DNA from: Acidimicrobiaceae bacterium
GTDB lineage: Bacteria; Actinomycetota; Acidimicrobiia; Acidimicrobiales; Aldehydirespiratoraceae
DNA length: 49,169 nt
Assembly (NCBI GenBank): GCA_009843915.1
Contig: VYCM01000112.1
Coordinates: 1-49,169 of the forward strand
Direction of reading: 5' to 3'
A program made the position numbers and the translations under genes. The first letter of the stretch is position 1. Every line of letters starts with the position of its first letter. The notes below the pieces were generated by a model. It had not been told where the DNA came from, searched no databases, and saw only the letters and a program-made list of their open reading frames with translations. Below are positions 8,407 to 16,599 of this stretch, in pieces.

Positions 8407-9665
8407 GTGTCACCTCCGAAGTAGCCGAAGACGGTCCGTATGAGGAGGCGCGACAGGGCGACCTGGTCGCTGGGCGCGACCGCGTTCATGCCGTACTGGA
8501 AGTCGACGTCAACGCCGGGCTTGGCGACCTTGGGAAGGCCGACCCGCGCCGTGGGGATGCCGCTGGCGCGGAGGATGTTGGCGTCCGTGGCACCGGACAG
8601 GCCCCGTATCGGCTGGTGCAGCCGGCCGGTCTCGGCCTCCCAGGACTTGACAGCCGCCTGCACGACCGGCTCCGAGGGATCGGTGCAGGTGCCATCGATC
8701 GCGACCGTGCGCGTCACGGTGGCGTCGATGCCGGCGGCAGCCGCTCGCCGGCCGACGCGTTCTGCCAGGGCCCGCTCGGCCGAGTCGGCGTCGATTCCGG
8801 GAGGGATCCGCAGATCGACGGTGAACTCGCATGTGCACCCGGTGAACGCGGCCGCGGAAGGGTCTCCCCCTCGGACCGCGGCCACGATGCCCTGCGGCCG
8901 GTTGAACTCATCGGATCGAAACTCGGCCCATTCTTCGATCCAGGACTCCACATCGAGGATCAGGTCGGCCGCGTCGGCGATTGCGCTGCGGTAGGCGAGC
9001 AGGTGGCGGCTGCCGGCATAGGTGTGGATGCCCGACACCCGCACGGTGAACCAGGCCAGGCCGACCTCGCTCCACGACACCGCCCAGCCGGACTTGGCGA
9101 TCACGGCCGCTTCCGGGCGAACGGTGCCGACGAGCGCCTCGCACCCCGCGCCGTGGCCGTCCCGCAGGTGCGGCGCACGCCGGTTCACCGGCATGCCCAG
9201 GCATCCGAAGCCGGCGATGACCCGTCCCGGCAGGTCGGCTCCGGCGGACAAGAGCGCTTCGACCGCCATGAGCACACATGCGGCATGGCCCTTGGGGTTC
9301 TGAGCACCCAGGCCGACCATCCAGCCGTGCTCTTGACGGGCTTCAGGCTCCATGTCGGGTCGGGCCTCCGGGCTGGCCCAAGGGAGGCCCAGATCCGGAT
9401 CCCCCGCGGTGAGCGTGTCGATCGGCGAGTACAGCAGCAGCGACGGGCCGCACCCGTCCGATCCCAGGACGCCCCAGGAGTTGGCCGCATTGGCATCGAG
9501 CCACTGGGTGCGGCCCTGCATGCCGACCGCGTTGAGCGACTCCGCTATCTGCGCGGCTAGGGCACCTTCTTCGCCCGTCGGCGAAGGCGTGGCGACGAGC
9601 ATCCCGGTGAGCTCGCGCAGCCGGGACGCCGACACCCGGGCGAGGGCGTCGTCGAGCGCGCTCAT
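8403..9665 (-). CDS. M20 peptidase-like protein lacking the canonical metal ligands
   Basis: The 420-residue protein has the M20 fold pattern, including a lid/dimerisation domain region (SGIHTYAGS) and the late GATDANILRASGIP motif. The metal site is absent. HxD reads SPID (Pro81 for His, Asp83 kept), the bridging GxGxxDxKG reads GLGAQNPKG (Asn123 for Asp), the catalytic EE region reads FGCLGMP, and the next acidic ligand position reads AKSG. The expected final His region reads GMNAVAPSDQ. The start is uncertain: the frame opens at 9797, but ATG 9665 removes an atypical basic leader that overlaps the neighbour. It may be a repurposed, non-metallo enzyme or an inactive partner. Confidence 0.7.
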   Translation of the reverse strand: MSALDDALARVSASRLRELTGMLVATPSPTGEEGALAAQIAESLNAVGMQGRTQWLDANAANSWGVLGSDGCGPSLLLYSPIDTLTAGDPDLGLPWASPEARPDMEPEARQEHGWMVGLGAQNPKGHAACVLMAVEALLSAGADLPGRVIAGFGCLGMPVNRRAPHLRDGHGAGCEALVGTVRPEAAVIAKSGWAVSWSEVGLAWFTVRVSGIHTYAGSRHLLAYRSAIADAADLILDVESWIEEWAEFRSDEFNRPQGIVAAVRGGDPSAAAFTGCTCEFTVDLRIPPGIDADSAERALAERVGRRAAAAGIDATVTRTVAIDGTCTDPSEPVVQAAVKSWEAETGRLHQPIRGLSGATDANILRASGIPTARVGLPKVAKPGVDVDFQYGMNAVAPSDQVALSRLLIRTVFGYFGGDT

Positions 9666-9756
9666 GGCTGCGATGGCGGTCGCACGGATCCGATCCAGGT
9701 GCCGGTGGTCCTGGTGAGGAGACGCACGAACAGCCGCCTCAGGAACGACAGGGGGT

Positions 9757-10650
9757 TCATGACGCGTCGGTGACACCCGGCCGATCGGCCTGGTCAAGGA
9801 AGCCGGCGACCACTGAGTGGAAGTGCTGGGGGCGCTCCTCCTGGAGATGGTGAGACGCCTTGTCCATCACGTAGAGCTGGCCGTGCTCGATCATGCTGGC
9901 CAGCATCAGCGGGTAGTCGGGAGTGAGGAAGGCGTCGTGCATGCCCCAGGCGAACAGCACCGGGCAGCGGATGGCGCCCAGTTCGGCGGTGAGGTCCTGC
10001 CACTCGCCCCTGGGGCTGTCGCTGCGGGCGGCGAGGCTCATCTCCTCGGGATCGATGGACTGCCGGTAGCGGCGCTCGACGGTCTCGTCGGGGATGGCGT
10101 CGGGGTCGTACCACTCCAGTGCCGCCATCAGCGCCCGCATCTTGGCCTCGGTGGGGCCCTCGCCACCGAAGTAGGCATCGCGAGCTCTCCGACCCCTTCG
10201 GCCACCTTCGGGCAGCGGCGCCAGCGGGCCCCTGAACACCGGCATCGACCCGGTCACGACCAGCGACCGGACGTTGTGCTGGTACTTGGCGGCCAGATTC
10301 AAGGCGATGGAACCGCCCCAGGAGTTGCACACGAAGTCGGCCCGCGGCACGCCCAGCGCAGCCAGCAGGTCCGAGATGGTGCGGGCGTGGAAGTCCCACA
10401 TGGGGCCACGGATGGTGCGCTTGTCCGACTGGCCGTACTGGAGCAGGTCCACGAGGTGACAGACCCGGTCAGCCGCGAACAGCGGGGCCACCGCTCCGAA
10501 GTCGGTCCAGGCGGTGCAGCCCGGCCCGCCGCCATGCAGGAACACGGTCGGCGGCCCGGCGTCGCCCAGGGTGATCACGTGGTATGCAACGCCTCCGGCG
10601 TCGACCATGCGGCCCGCGGGCTCAGGCCCGATCGGCTCAGGTCCGATCAC
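9757..10650 (-). CDS. C-C bond hydrolase of the meta-cleavage pathway (HsaD/BphD/MhpC-like)
   Basis: The 297-residue alpha/beta hydrolase has the signature HGGGPGCTAWTDF near residue 39 that typifies meta-cleavage product hydrolases. The nucleophile elbow is CNSWGG, the acid is in WGMHDAF, and the catalytic histidine is in KASHHLQEERP. Such enzymes hydrolyse 2-hydroxy-6-oxo-dienoates made by extradiol dioxygenases. GTG at 10650 is preceded by GGAGGAGG. The gene overlaps the Rieske oxygenase gene by 14 bp. Of the three alpha/beta hydrolases here it is the best candidate for the C-C hydrolase step. Confidence 0.85.
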   Translation of the reverse strand: MIGPEPIGPEPAGRMVDAGGVAYHVITLGDAGPPTVFLHGGGPGCTAWTDFGAVAPLFAADRVCHLVDLLQYGQSDKRTIRGPMWDFHARTISDLLAALGVPRADFVCNSWGGSIALNLAAKYQHNVRSLVVTGSMPVFRGPLAPLPEGGRRGRRARDAYFGGEGPTEAKMRALMAALEWYDPDAIPDETVERRYRQSIDPEEMSLAARSDSPRGEWQDLTAELGAIRCPVLFAWGMHDAFLTPDYPLMLASMIEHGQLYVMDKASHHLQEERPQHFHSVVAGFLDQADRPGVTDAS

Positions 10651-11797
10651 AGCCGGCCGCCTCCTCCACCAGTCGGCGCCATTCGATCAGCGAGATGTCG
10701 GGCCGGTAGAGCCGCTCAGGCGGGGCGTCGGTCTCGGCCACCATCCAATGGTCCTGGCGGGAGAACTGGCCGTGGAACAGCCACCGGATCCCGGCCAGGT
10801 ACTTGAAGTAGAACAAGGCCCCGGCCAGGCCGGTCTTGAACTGGACCATGACACCCACGTACTTGGTGCGCCCGGCCTCGATCGGGACGTAGAACTCGTA
10901 GTGAATGAACTGCGGGTAGGCGATCCGGAGCATCCCCGGAACGGCTAGTGAGGCGAAGCCGGGGAATTCCTGGGACAGGATGTAGGGGTCGTTGCGCTTG
11001 GCCCCTCCGGTGTTGCCGAGCATCGAGCCCTGGCGCTGCTTGGGCTTGATCTTCCACCAGCGGTCGTTGGACCAGGTGCCGAGGTCACCGAAGTCGGCTT
11101 CCCAGTAGCGCTCGTCCTCCACTCGATAGAGCCACCGTCCGTGACGCTCGATGTGGATCCTGTTCCAGGTGGGCATGACCTTGAACGTCCTCCACAACGA
11201 TGTCCGGTGCAGGTACTTGGCGTGGCCCTCGTCGAACCCGTTCTCGGCGAACAGGCGCCAGTCGCCGCCGCGGTCCTCGATACGTCCACCGACCGCGTAG
11301 GGCGGCGGGTCGGCCAGCTCCTCCGGAAGTTGCTCAGTGAGCGGGTGGGGCTCGGCGTCGCCCACGAACACCCAGACGAGCCCCACGGCTTCGGCCGTCG
11401 GGTAGGTGCGCACCGCGGCCTTGCCGCACATGGGTGAGTCGGGACCGTCGGTGATCACCGCCACGAGCTCGCCGTCGCTCAGCCGGTAGGTCCATCCGTG
11501 GTAGGGGCACGAGACGGTTCCGGGAAACTCCTGCGTGCCCTGGCTGAGCTTGACGCCTCGGTGAAGGCAGCGGTCGTGCAGCGCGTGCACCGATCCGGAG
11601 GGGCCGCGCTGCAACACGATGTCGTGCCCGCAGACCCGCCGGGCCACGGGCGAGTCGGAGACCTCGTTGGCCCACAGGACCGGGTACCAGTAGCCCTCCA
11701 GGCCCGATGCCGCCGCGTCGTAGGCGGGCCAGGTCGACCAGTCGGAGCGGCCCGTGGATCTCTTGGCCTCCTCGGGGCTTCGCCGGGCCACTGCCAT
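10637..11797 (-). CDS. Rieske non-heme iron oxygenase, oxygenase component
   Basis: The 386-residue protein has a Rieske [2Fe-2S] site, Cys77/His79 (RCLHRG) and Cys97/His100 (CPYHGW), and a mononuclear iron site in NGFDEGHAKYLH (His192, His197, with the bridging Asp189). The length and single-subunit appearance fit the phthalate, vanillate or dicamba-type group that works without a small beta subunit. No ferredoxin or reductase gene lies nearby, so electrons must come from elsewhere. It probably hydroxylates or demethylates the aromatic substrate ahead of ring cleavage. Confidence 0.88.
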   Translation of the reverse strand: MAVARRSPEEAKRSTGRSDWSTWPAYDAAASGLEGYWYPVLWANEVSDSPVARRVCGHDIVLQRGPSGSVHALHDRCLHRGVKLSQGTQEFPGTVSCPYHGWTYRLSDGELVAVITDGPDSPMCGKAAVRTYPTAEAVGLVWVFVGDAEPHPLTEQLPEELADPPPYAVGGRIEDRGGDWRLFAENGFDEGHAKYLHRTSLWRTFKVMPTWNRIHIERHGRWLYRVEDERYWEADFGDLGTWSNDRWWKIKPKQRQGSMLGNTGGAKRNDPYILSQEFPGFASLAVPGMLRIAYPQFIHYEFYVPIEAGRTKYVGVMVQFKTGLAGALFYFKYLAGIRWLFHGQFSRQDHWMVAETDAPPERLYRPDISLIEWRRLVEEAAGCDRT

Positions 11798-11815
11798 CGG
11801 TAGGGCGCGATCCGG

Positions 11816-13180
11816 CTACAGGCGAGGAGCCTGCGCGTGGTGGTCGGTCATGCACTGGAAGGCTTCGCCGACCGCCGCCAGGGTGCGGTCGGCGAAGGGC
11901 CGCCCGATGATCTGGAAGCCGATCGGCATCCCGTCGCCGGCGAATCCCCCGGGAAGAGCGATCGCCGGCAGTCCCGCCGCGTTGACCGGGAACGTGAACT
12001 GCGTCGTCGCGGGGATCAGCGGCACACCGCCGAGTTCGACCGCGCCGTGGTCGAGCACCTGGTTGGGATTGACGGGGGCGACGATCAGATCGACGCCCTG
12101 TTCGTCGAACACGTCGAGATAAGCGCGCTCGAACGACATCCGCTTGGCCTGGGCGGCAGCCAACGCGGTGCCCGGGATAGCCGCTCCGGAATCCATTATC
12201 GCCCGGGGCTCCTCGCCGATCAGATCGTTGCTGGAGGACCGCAGTTCCCCCAAGAGGGCAGCCGACTCGGCGAACACGATGGCGGCACCCGCGTCGAAGT
12301 GCTCGGCGGTGTGGGGCACCCGCACGGTGCGCACCTCGGCCACGACGGACCCGAGCACGTCGACGGCCTCCTCCATCACCGCCCGCACCTCGGGATCGGT
12401 CTCGAACCCGTCGAAGAAGCCCTCATCGGGCACTCCCAGCACCAGGGCTTCGGGCGCTTCGCCAGGCGCGAGCGCGGTCTCGGCCGAGTACGGATCCAGC
12501 CGGGAGAAGCCGGCCATGACGTCGAGCAGCACCCCGCAGTCGGCGGCCGTGCGGGCCATCGGGCCAACCGTGTCGTAGGTCCAGGAGATGAGATGGACGC
12601 CGTCTCGTGGAACTGCGCCCCTGGTGGTCTTGATGCCGGTCGTGCCACAGCAGTTCGACGGGATCCGCACCGACCCCCCGGTGTCGGTTCCCAGCGCGCC
12701 GAACACCTGCCGGGCAGCGACGCTTGCCGCGCTTCCCCCCGACGATCCGCCCGTCATCCGCTGGGGGTTCCACGGGTTGCGCGACGCCGGGCACGACACG
12801 CCGTAGGCCAGTTCATGGGTGTTGGTCTTTCCCACAATGACCGCTCCGGCGCTGCGCAGGCGGCTGACCACGGTCGCGTCGGCGTCCGGCGTGAACCCCT
12901 TGAGCGCTTCGCAGTTGGCCTCCGTGGCAACCCCCTGAGTGAAGAAGAGATCCTTGAGCGCGACCGGGACTCCGTGAAGGGGGCCACCAGCCTCGCCCCG
13001 GTCGAGACTGGCCGCATCTGCTCGGGCCGCGTCGGCCTGGACCGACGCGAACGCCCCGACCGCCGCGTCGGTCTGCTCTATCCGGGCCAGGGATGCCTCC
13101 AGCAGTTCAGAGGCGGTCACTGCCTTGGACCTCACCGCTTCGGCCGCCTCGATGAGGCTCATCTGTGTCAGGTCGGTCAT
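11816..13180 (-). CDS. Amidase, amidase-signature family
   Basis: The 454-residue protein has the complete Ser-cisSer-Lys triad: Lys76 (VALKDLF), the cis-serine Ser146 in TGGSSGGS, and the nucleophile Ser170 in GTDTGGSVRIPSN. It is GatA-like in sequence, but gatB and gatC are absent nearby, so a catabolic or salvage amidase is more likely than a glutamyl-tRNA amidotransferase. AAGGAAGG lies just upstream of the ATG. It follows the ABC importer by 30 bp, which links uptake to deamidation of an amide-containing ligand. Confidence 0.88.
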   Translation of the reverse strand: MTDLTQMSLIEAAEAVRSKAVTASELLEASLARIEQTDAAVGAFASVQADAARADAASLDRGEAGGPLHGVPVALKDLFFTQGVATEANCEALKGFTPDADATVVSRLRSAGAVIVGKTNTHELAYGVSCPASRNPWNPQRMTGGSSGGSAASVAARQVFGALGTDTGGSVRIPSNCCGTTGIKTTRGAVPRDGVHLISWTYDTVGPMARTAADCGVLLDVMAGFSRLDPYSAETALAPGEAPEALVLGVPDEGFFDGFETDPEVRAVMEEAVDVLGSVVAEVRTVRVPHTAEHFDAGAAIVFAESAALLGELRSSSNDLIGEEPRAIMDSGAAIPGTALAAAQAKRMSFERAYLDVFDEQGVDLIVAPVNPNQVLDHGAVELGGVPLIPATTQFTFPVNAAGLPAIALPGGFAGDGMPIGFQIIGRPFADRTLAAVGEAFQCMTDHHAQAPRL

Positions 13181-13210
13181 GGGTTTCCTTCCTTTCTTCG
13201 TGCTGCTTCC

Positions 13211-13897
13211 TCAGATCAACAACCGCCGGGCGACTCGCGCCGCCAGGTCGGGGTCGGCGGCCGGTCCGCTGTCGACGACCTCGCCCTTCTCGAGGACGAT
13301 GAAGCGGTCGGCGAGCCGCTTGGCCAGCTCGAGGTGCTGCTCGATGAGAAGCACTCCCCGCCCCGCATCTCTCGCCGATTCGATGTGATCGCCCAGCAGG
13401 GCGACGTTGGAGGGCTGCAACCCCTCGGTGGGCTCGTCCATAACCAGCAGCGACGCGTCCGTAGCCAGCGCGATCGCGGCAGCCAGCATCTTCTGCTCGC
13501 CGCCCGACAGTGTTCCCGTCCTCTGGGAGCCCCGTCCCGACAGAGCAGGACCGAACGCGTCGAGCACCCGATCATGGCTCTCGGAACCGAAGCCGCTGAG
13601 GCGAAGGTTGTCGCTGACCGTGAGCGCGCCGAACAGGGCCCGCTCCTGGAACGTGGCGCGCAGACCGGCCCGCACCCGCCGCGAGGGCGGCATCCGCGTG
13701 ATGTCGACACCGTCGAGGTGCAGAGCGCCTCCGGTAGAGCGCAGCACACCGAGGACGGTCTTCACCAGCGTGGTCTTGCCCGCGCCGTTGCGGCCCACCA
13801 GCGCGACGATCTCGCCGCTCGACACGGTGAGGCTCACGCCGTGAAGCACCGGCACTGTGCCGTAGCCGGAGCGCAAGTCGGTGGCTTCGAGACGCAT
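13211..13897 (-). CDS. livF: ABC transporter ATP-binding protein, LivF type
   Basis: The 228-residue ATPase has Walker A GRNGAGKTT, ABC signature LSGGEQK and Walker B LLVMDEP, with the size typical of LivF. It overlaps the stop of the fused LivMG gene by one base (TGATG), so it is translationally coupled. It would energise the hydrophobic amino acid/amide-type importer encoded directly upstream together with the ATPase half of LivMG. Confidence 0.9.
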   Translation of the reverse strand: MRLEATDLRSGYGTVPVLHGVSLTVSSGEIVALVGRNGAGKTTLVKTVLGVLRSTGGALHLDGVDITRMPPSRRVRAGLRATFQERALFGALTVSDNLRLSGFGSESHDRVLDAFGPALSGRGSQRTGTLSGGEQKMLAAAIALATDASLLVMDEPTEGLQPSNVALLGDHIESARDAGRGVLLIEQHLELAKRLADRFIVLEKGEVVDSGPAADPDLAARVARRLLI

Positions 13898-15636
13898 CAG
13901 CGGTCGACTCCCCCGTACACGGCCACCACCTCGGGGGCGTTCTCGACCTCGGCCACGGTTCCGTCGGCCAGCAGCGAGCCCCTAGCCAGCACGGTCACCC
14001 GGTCCGCAACTGCCCGGATGAACGCCATGTCGTGCTCGACGATCAGCACCGGCAGCCGGTATTCGGTATGCACCTCCCGCAGGAGCTCGGCCGCCGCGAG
14101 GCTCTCCGCCGCCGTCATGCCGGCGGTCGGCTCATCGAGCAGCAAGACGCGGCAATGCCCCGCCATCGCCATGGCGGTCTCCAGCCACTGCTTGTCGCCG
14201 TGGGAGAGCCCCCCGGCACCGGAGCCGGCCCGTGCGTCGAGTCCGGTGCGCTCCAGTATCCGCAGCGATGCCGGTGGCACCCGGGCCTCCCAGGCGGCGA
14301 AGGTCAGTCGCCAGGGCGAAGGGTCGGCTCCCCAGGCCGCCACCGCGATGTTCTCGGCCACCGACAGCGAACCGATGACCTGGGGTGACTGGAACTTGCG
14401 ACTCACACCGTGGCGGGCGAACTCCCAGGCCTTCAGGCCCGTGCAGTCCCGGTCGAGCATGATTACCGAGCCGTCTTGGCAGTCCTGCTGGCCGCAGAGG
14501 ACGTCGAGGAGGGTGGACTTGCCTGCGCCGTTGGGGCCGATCAGGCAGCGCAGTTCCGGTTCGTCCATGGTGAGGGTGACGCCGTCGAGGACCTTGAAGA
14601 ACCCGAAGGACTTGTCCACGCCGGTGGCCTCGAACACCGCTGAACCGTTGCCGGCAGCGGCGGCGGGGTCGGTGGCCAGCAGCGGAAGGTCGCGGCTCCG
14701 CCTCGGTGGACGTCCCGCCACTCGCAGCAGGCTCGGGACCAGCCCCTCGGGGACGAGGGCCACCGCCGCGACGAAGATCACGCCGGTGGCCAGGGTCCAG
14801 TACTGCAGCCACACGTCGGCGAGGGTCGCCGATGCGAAGTTGATGGCCAAGGTGCCGATGACGGGTCCGATGATCGTTCCCCGACCACCGACGAGCGTCC
14901 ACAGCACCACGTTCGTGGCGAGGGCGAAGCCGAAGATCTGGGGCGACACGAAACCGGTCCGGTGCACGTACAGGGCGCCGGCCAGGCCGGCGACTGCCCC
15001 TCCGACGGTGAAGACCCAGACCTTGAGGGCCACCGTGTCGTAGCCGAGCGCCTCCATGCGGCGCTCGTTGTCCCGGATGCCGATGAGCACCGCTCCAATG
15101 GGCCTGGTCGCCAACAGGCCGACCAGAGTGATGACGGCCACGGCCACGACCGAGATGAACAGGTCCTGGGTGCTGTCTGACCATTCCGACCCGAATGCAG
15201 TTATGCGTGGGATGTCGGTCAGGCCGTTGAAGCCGCCGGTCACGTCGCGCCATTGCTCCGCGACCTGCTCGAGGGTGAGCGACAGCACCAGGGTCAGCAG
15301 CCCGATGACGACCGGTGTGGGCCGGCGCCGGAACGCGGCGACGCCCACGCCGGCCGCGACGGTCGCGCCGACCAGTGTCGCCACCAGCAACCCGGGCAGG
15401 GTCAGCGCCGGTGCGGCGGTGGCGATGCGGGCGGTGGTGTAGGCCGCGATCCCGAAGGGCAGCAGCTGGCCCAGCGAGAGGATCCCCGCGTAGCCCCAGA
15501 CCAGGTCGAGGCTCACAGCCAGCACGGCAAGGCTCAGGAACAGCGACAGCTGCCCGGCCCGGAAGTCTCCCAGGGTGACGCTGGCGACCGCGGCGGCCGC
15601 CGCCGCGGTCGCGCCGTAGCCGAGCGGCCGCTTCAC
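13897..15636 (-). CDS. Fused LivM permease and LivG ATPase subunit
   Basis: The 579-residue protein starts at GTG 15636, which overlaps the livH stop (GTGA). The N-terminal part (about 1-300) is a LivM-type permease with about eight to ten helices, including GYAGILSLGQ and GGRGTIIGPVIGTLAI. A short linker follows (about 305-335). The remainder is an ATPase with Walker A GPNGAGKST, signature LSHGDKQWLE and Walker B LLLDEPTAGM. The LSHGxxQWLE form recalls urea-type UrtD and LivG proteins. The frame is open up to 15927, but the added residues are non-membrane arginine-rich shadow sequence. Confidence 0.88.
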   Translation of the reverse strand: MKRPLGYGATAAAAAAVASVTLGDFRAGQLSLFLSLAVLAVSLDLVWGYAGILSLGQLLPFGIAAYTTARIATAAPALTLPGLLVATLVGATVAAGVGVAAFRRRPTPVVIGLLTLVLSLTLEQVAEQWRDVTGGFNGLTDIPRITAFGSEWSDSTQDLFISVVAVAVITLVGLLATRPIGAVLIGIRDNERRMEALGYDTVALKVWVFTVGGAVAGLAGALYVHRTGFVSPQIFGFALATNVVLWTLVGGRGTIIGPVIGTLAINFASATLADVWLQYWTLATGVIFVAAVALVPEGLVPSLLRVAGRPPRRSRDLPLLATDPAAAAGNGSAVFEATGVDKSFGFFKVLDGVTLTMDEPELRCLIGPNGAGKSTLLDVLCGQQDCQDGSVIMLDRDCTGLKAWEFARHGVSRKFQSPQVIGSLSVAENIAVAAWGADPSPWRLTFAAWEARVPPASLRILERTGLDARAGSGAGGLSHGDKQWLETAMAMAGHCRVLLLDEPTAGMTAAESLAAAELLREVHTEYRLPVLIVEHDMAFIRAVADRVTVLARGSLLADGTVAEVENAPEVVAVYGGVDR

Positions 15637-16487
15637 GCCACCGCTCCAGCCGGTGTGGGCCGCCGGAACTGAAGGACCAGCACCGCCAGCGCCAGGGACG
15701 CGATCTGGGCCCACACCGCGTCGTAGAAGTGGATGACGCCCGTCTGGACCGCGGCCACGGTCAGCGCCCCCGCCGCCACGCCCCAGAGCCGGTTGTAGCC
15801 CCCGACTATCACCACCAGGAAGGCGCCCGGGAGATAGGCGAGACCGGCCTGCGGCTCGACGGCACCGAGCGGCGCCACCAGCGCTCCCGCTATCCCCGCG
15901 GTGGCGGCGCCGACACCGAACGCGCACAGATTGGTCATTCCGGTGCGGATGCCCGCCGATTCGGCCAGGTCGCGATCGGCGACGATGGCCCGTACCACCA
16001 AGCCGAAACGGGACCGGGTGAACGCCAGCAGGGTGGCCGCCACGACCACGGCTGCGATGGCGATGAGCAGGTAGCGGTAGGTGGGGAACAGGACGCCGAA
16101 GGCCTCAGTCGCGCCCGGCACCGGGTTGGGGACGCTCCGGAAGTCCTTGCTGAACACCAGCTCCGCGACCTGGCGGAGGCACACCGACAGCCCGAACGTG
16201 GCCAGGATCGTCAGCTCGGGCTGGCGGTGGATGCGCCGGATCAGGCCCACTTCGATCACGACACCCAGAACGAACAGCACGACCGCGGCCAGCGGCACGC
16301 TCAGCCAGTGGTTGAGGCCGACGGTGTGCACGACGTACGCCACGTACGCGCCGAGCATGACGAACTCGCCGTGAGCCAGGTTGATCACGCCCATGAGGCC
16401 GAAGACGATTCCGAGTCCGAGCGCGACGATGGCGAGGATTGCGAAGAGGCTCGCGCCGTTCAGCAATTCGAGTGTCAGCGCGTCCAA
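15633..16487 (-). CDS. livH: Branched-chain amino acid/amide-type ABC permease LivH
   Basis: The 284-residue permease has the characteristic N-terminal GLGIVFGLMGVINLAHGEFVMLGAY motif region of LivH/UrtB proteins and about eight membrane helices. It pairs with the permease half of LivMG. A strong hairpin separates it from the binding-protein gene upstream, which would allow lower expression of the permease than of the binding protein. Confidence 0.9.
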   Translation of the reverse strand: MDALTLELLNGASLFAILAIVALGLGIVFGLMGVINLAHGEFVMLGAYVAYVVHTVGLNHWLSVPLAAVVLFVLGVVIEVGLIRRIHRQPELTILATFGLSVCLRQVAELVFSKDFRSVPNPVPGATEAFGVLFPTYRYLLIAIAAVVVAATLLAFTRSRFGLVVRAIVADRDLAESAGIRTGMTNLCAFGVGAATAGIAGALVAPLGAVEPQAGLAYLPGAFLVVIVGGYNRLWGVAAGALTVAAVQTGVIHFYDAVWAQIASLALAVLVLQFRRPTPAGAVA

Positions 16488-16527
16488 GGTCTCGGTCTCC
16501 GGTGTCTCGGACGCTCAGGGTTCGAGT

Positions 16528-16563
16528 CGGTGCGGGCGCTGGAAGAACACAGCGCCCGCACCG
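16528..16563 (-). terminator. Intercistronic hairpin between binding-protein and permease genes
   Basis: CGGTGCGGGCGCT (16528-16540) and AGCGCCCGCACCG (16551-16563) form a perfect 13-bp stem with a 10-nt loop. It lies in the 112-bp gap between the binding-protein stop and livH. On the transcribed strand no U-run follows, so partial termination or 3'-end protection of the upstream message is more likely than full termination. Confidence 0.7.
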
Positions 16564-16599
16564 GCTCTTGAGCGGCTGCGGTTGCCGGCCGGTTGGGGG

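Noticed and set aside
11816-13180. GatA subunit of the tRNA amidotransferase
   Set aside because: gatB and gatC are absent and the neighbours are catabolic and transport genes; a stand-alone amidase is more likely.
11837-15043. A 1068-codon open frame on the plus strand
   Set aside because: It is antisense to the amidase, livF and livMG genes, whose motifs are intact. Long antisense frames are expected in high-GC DNA, and the translation shows no family motif.
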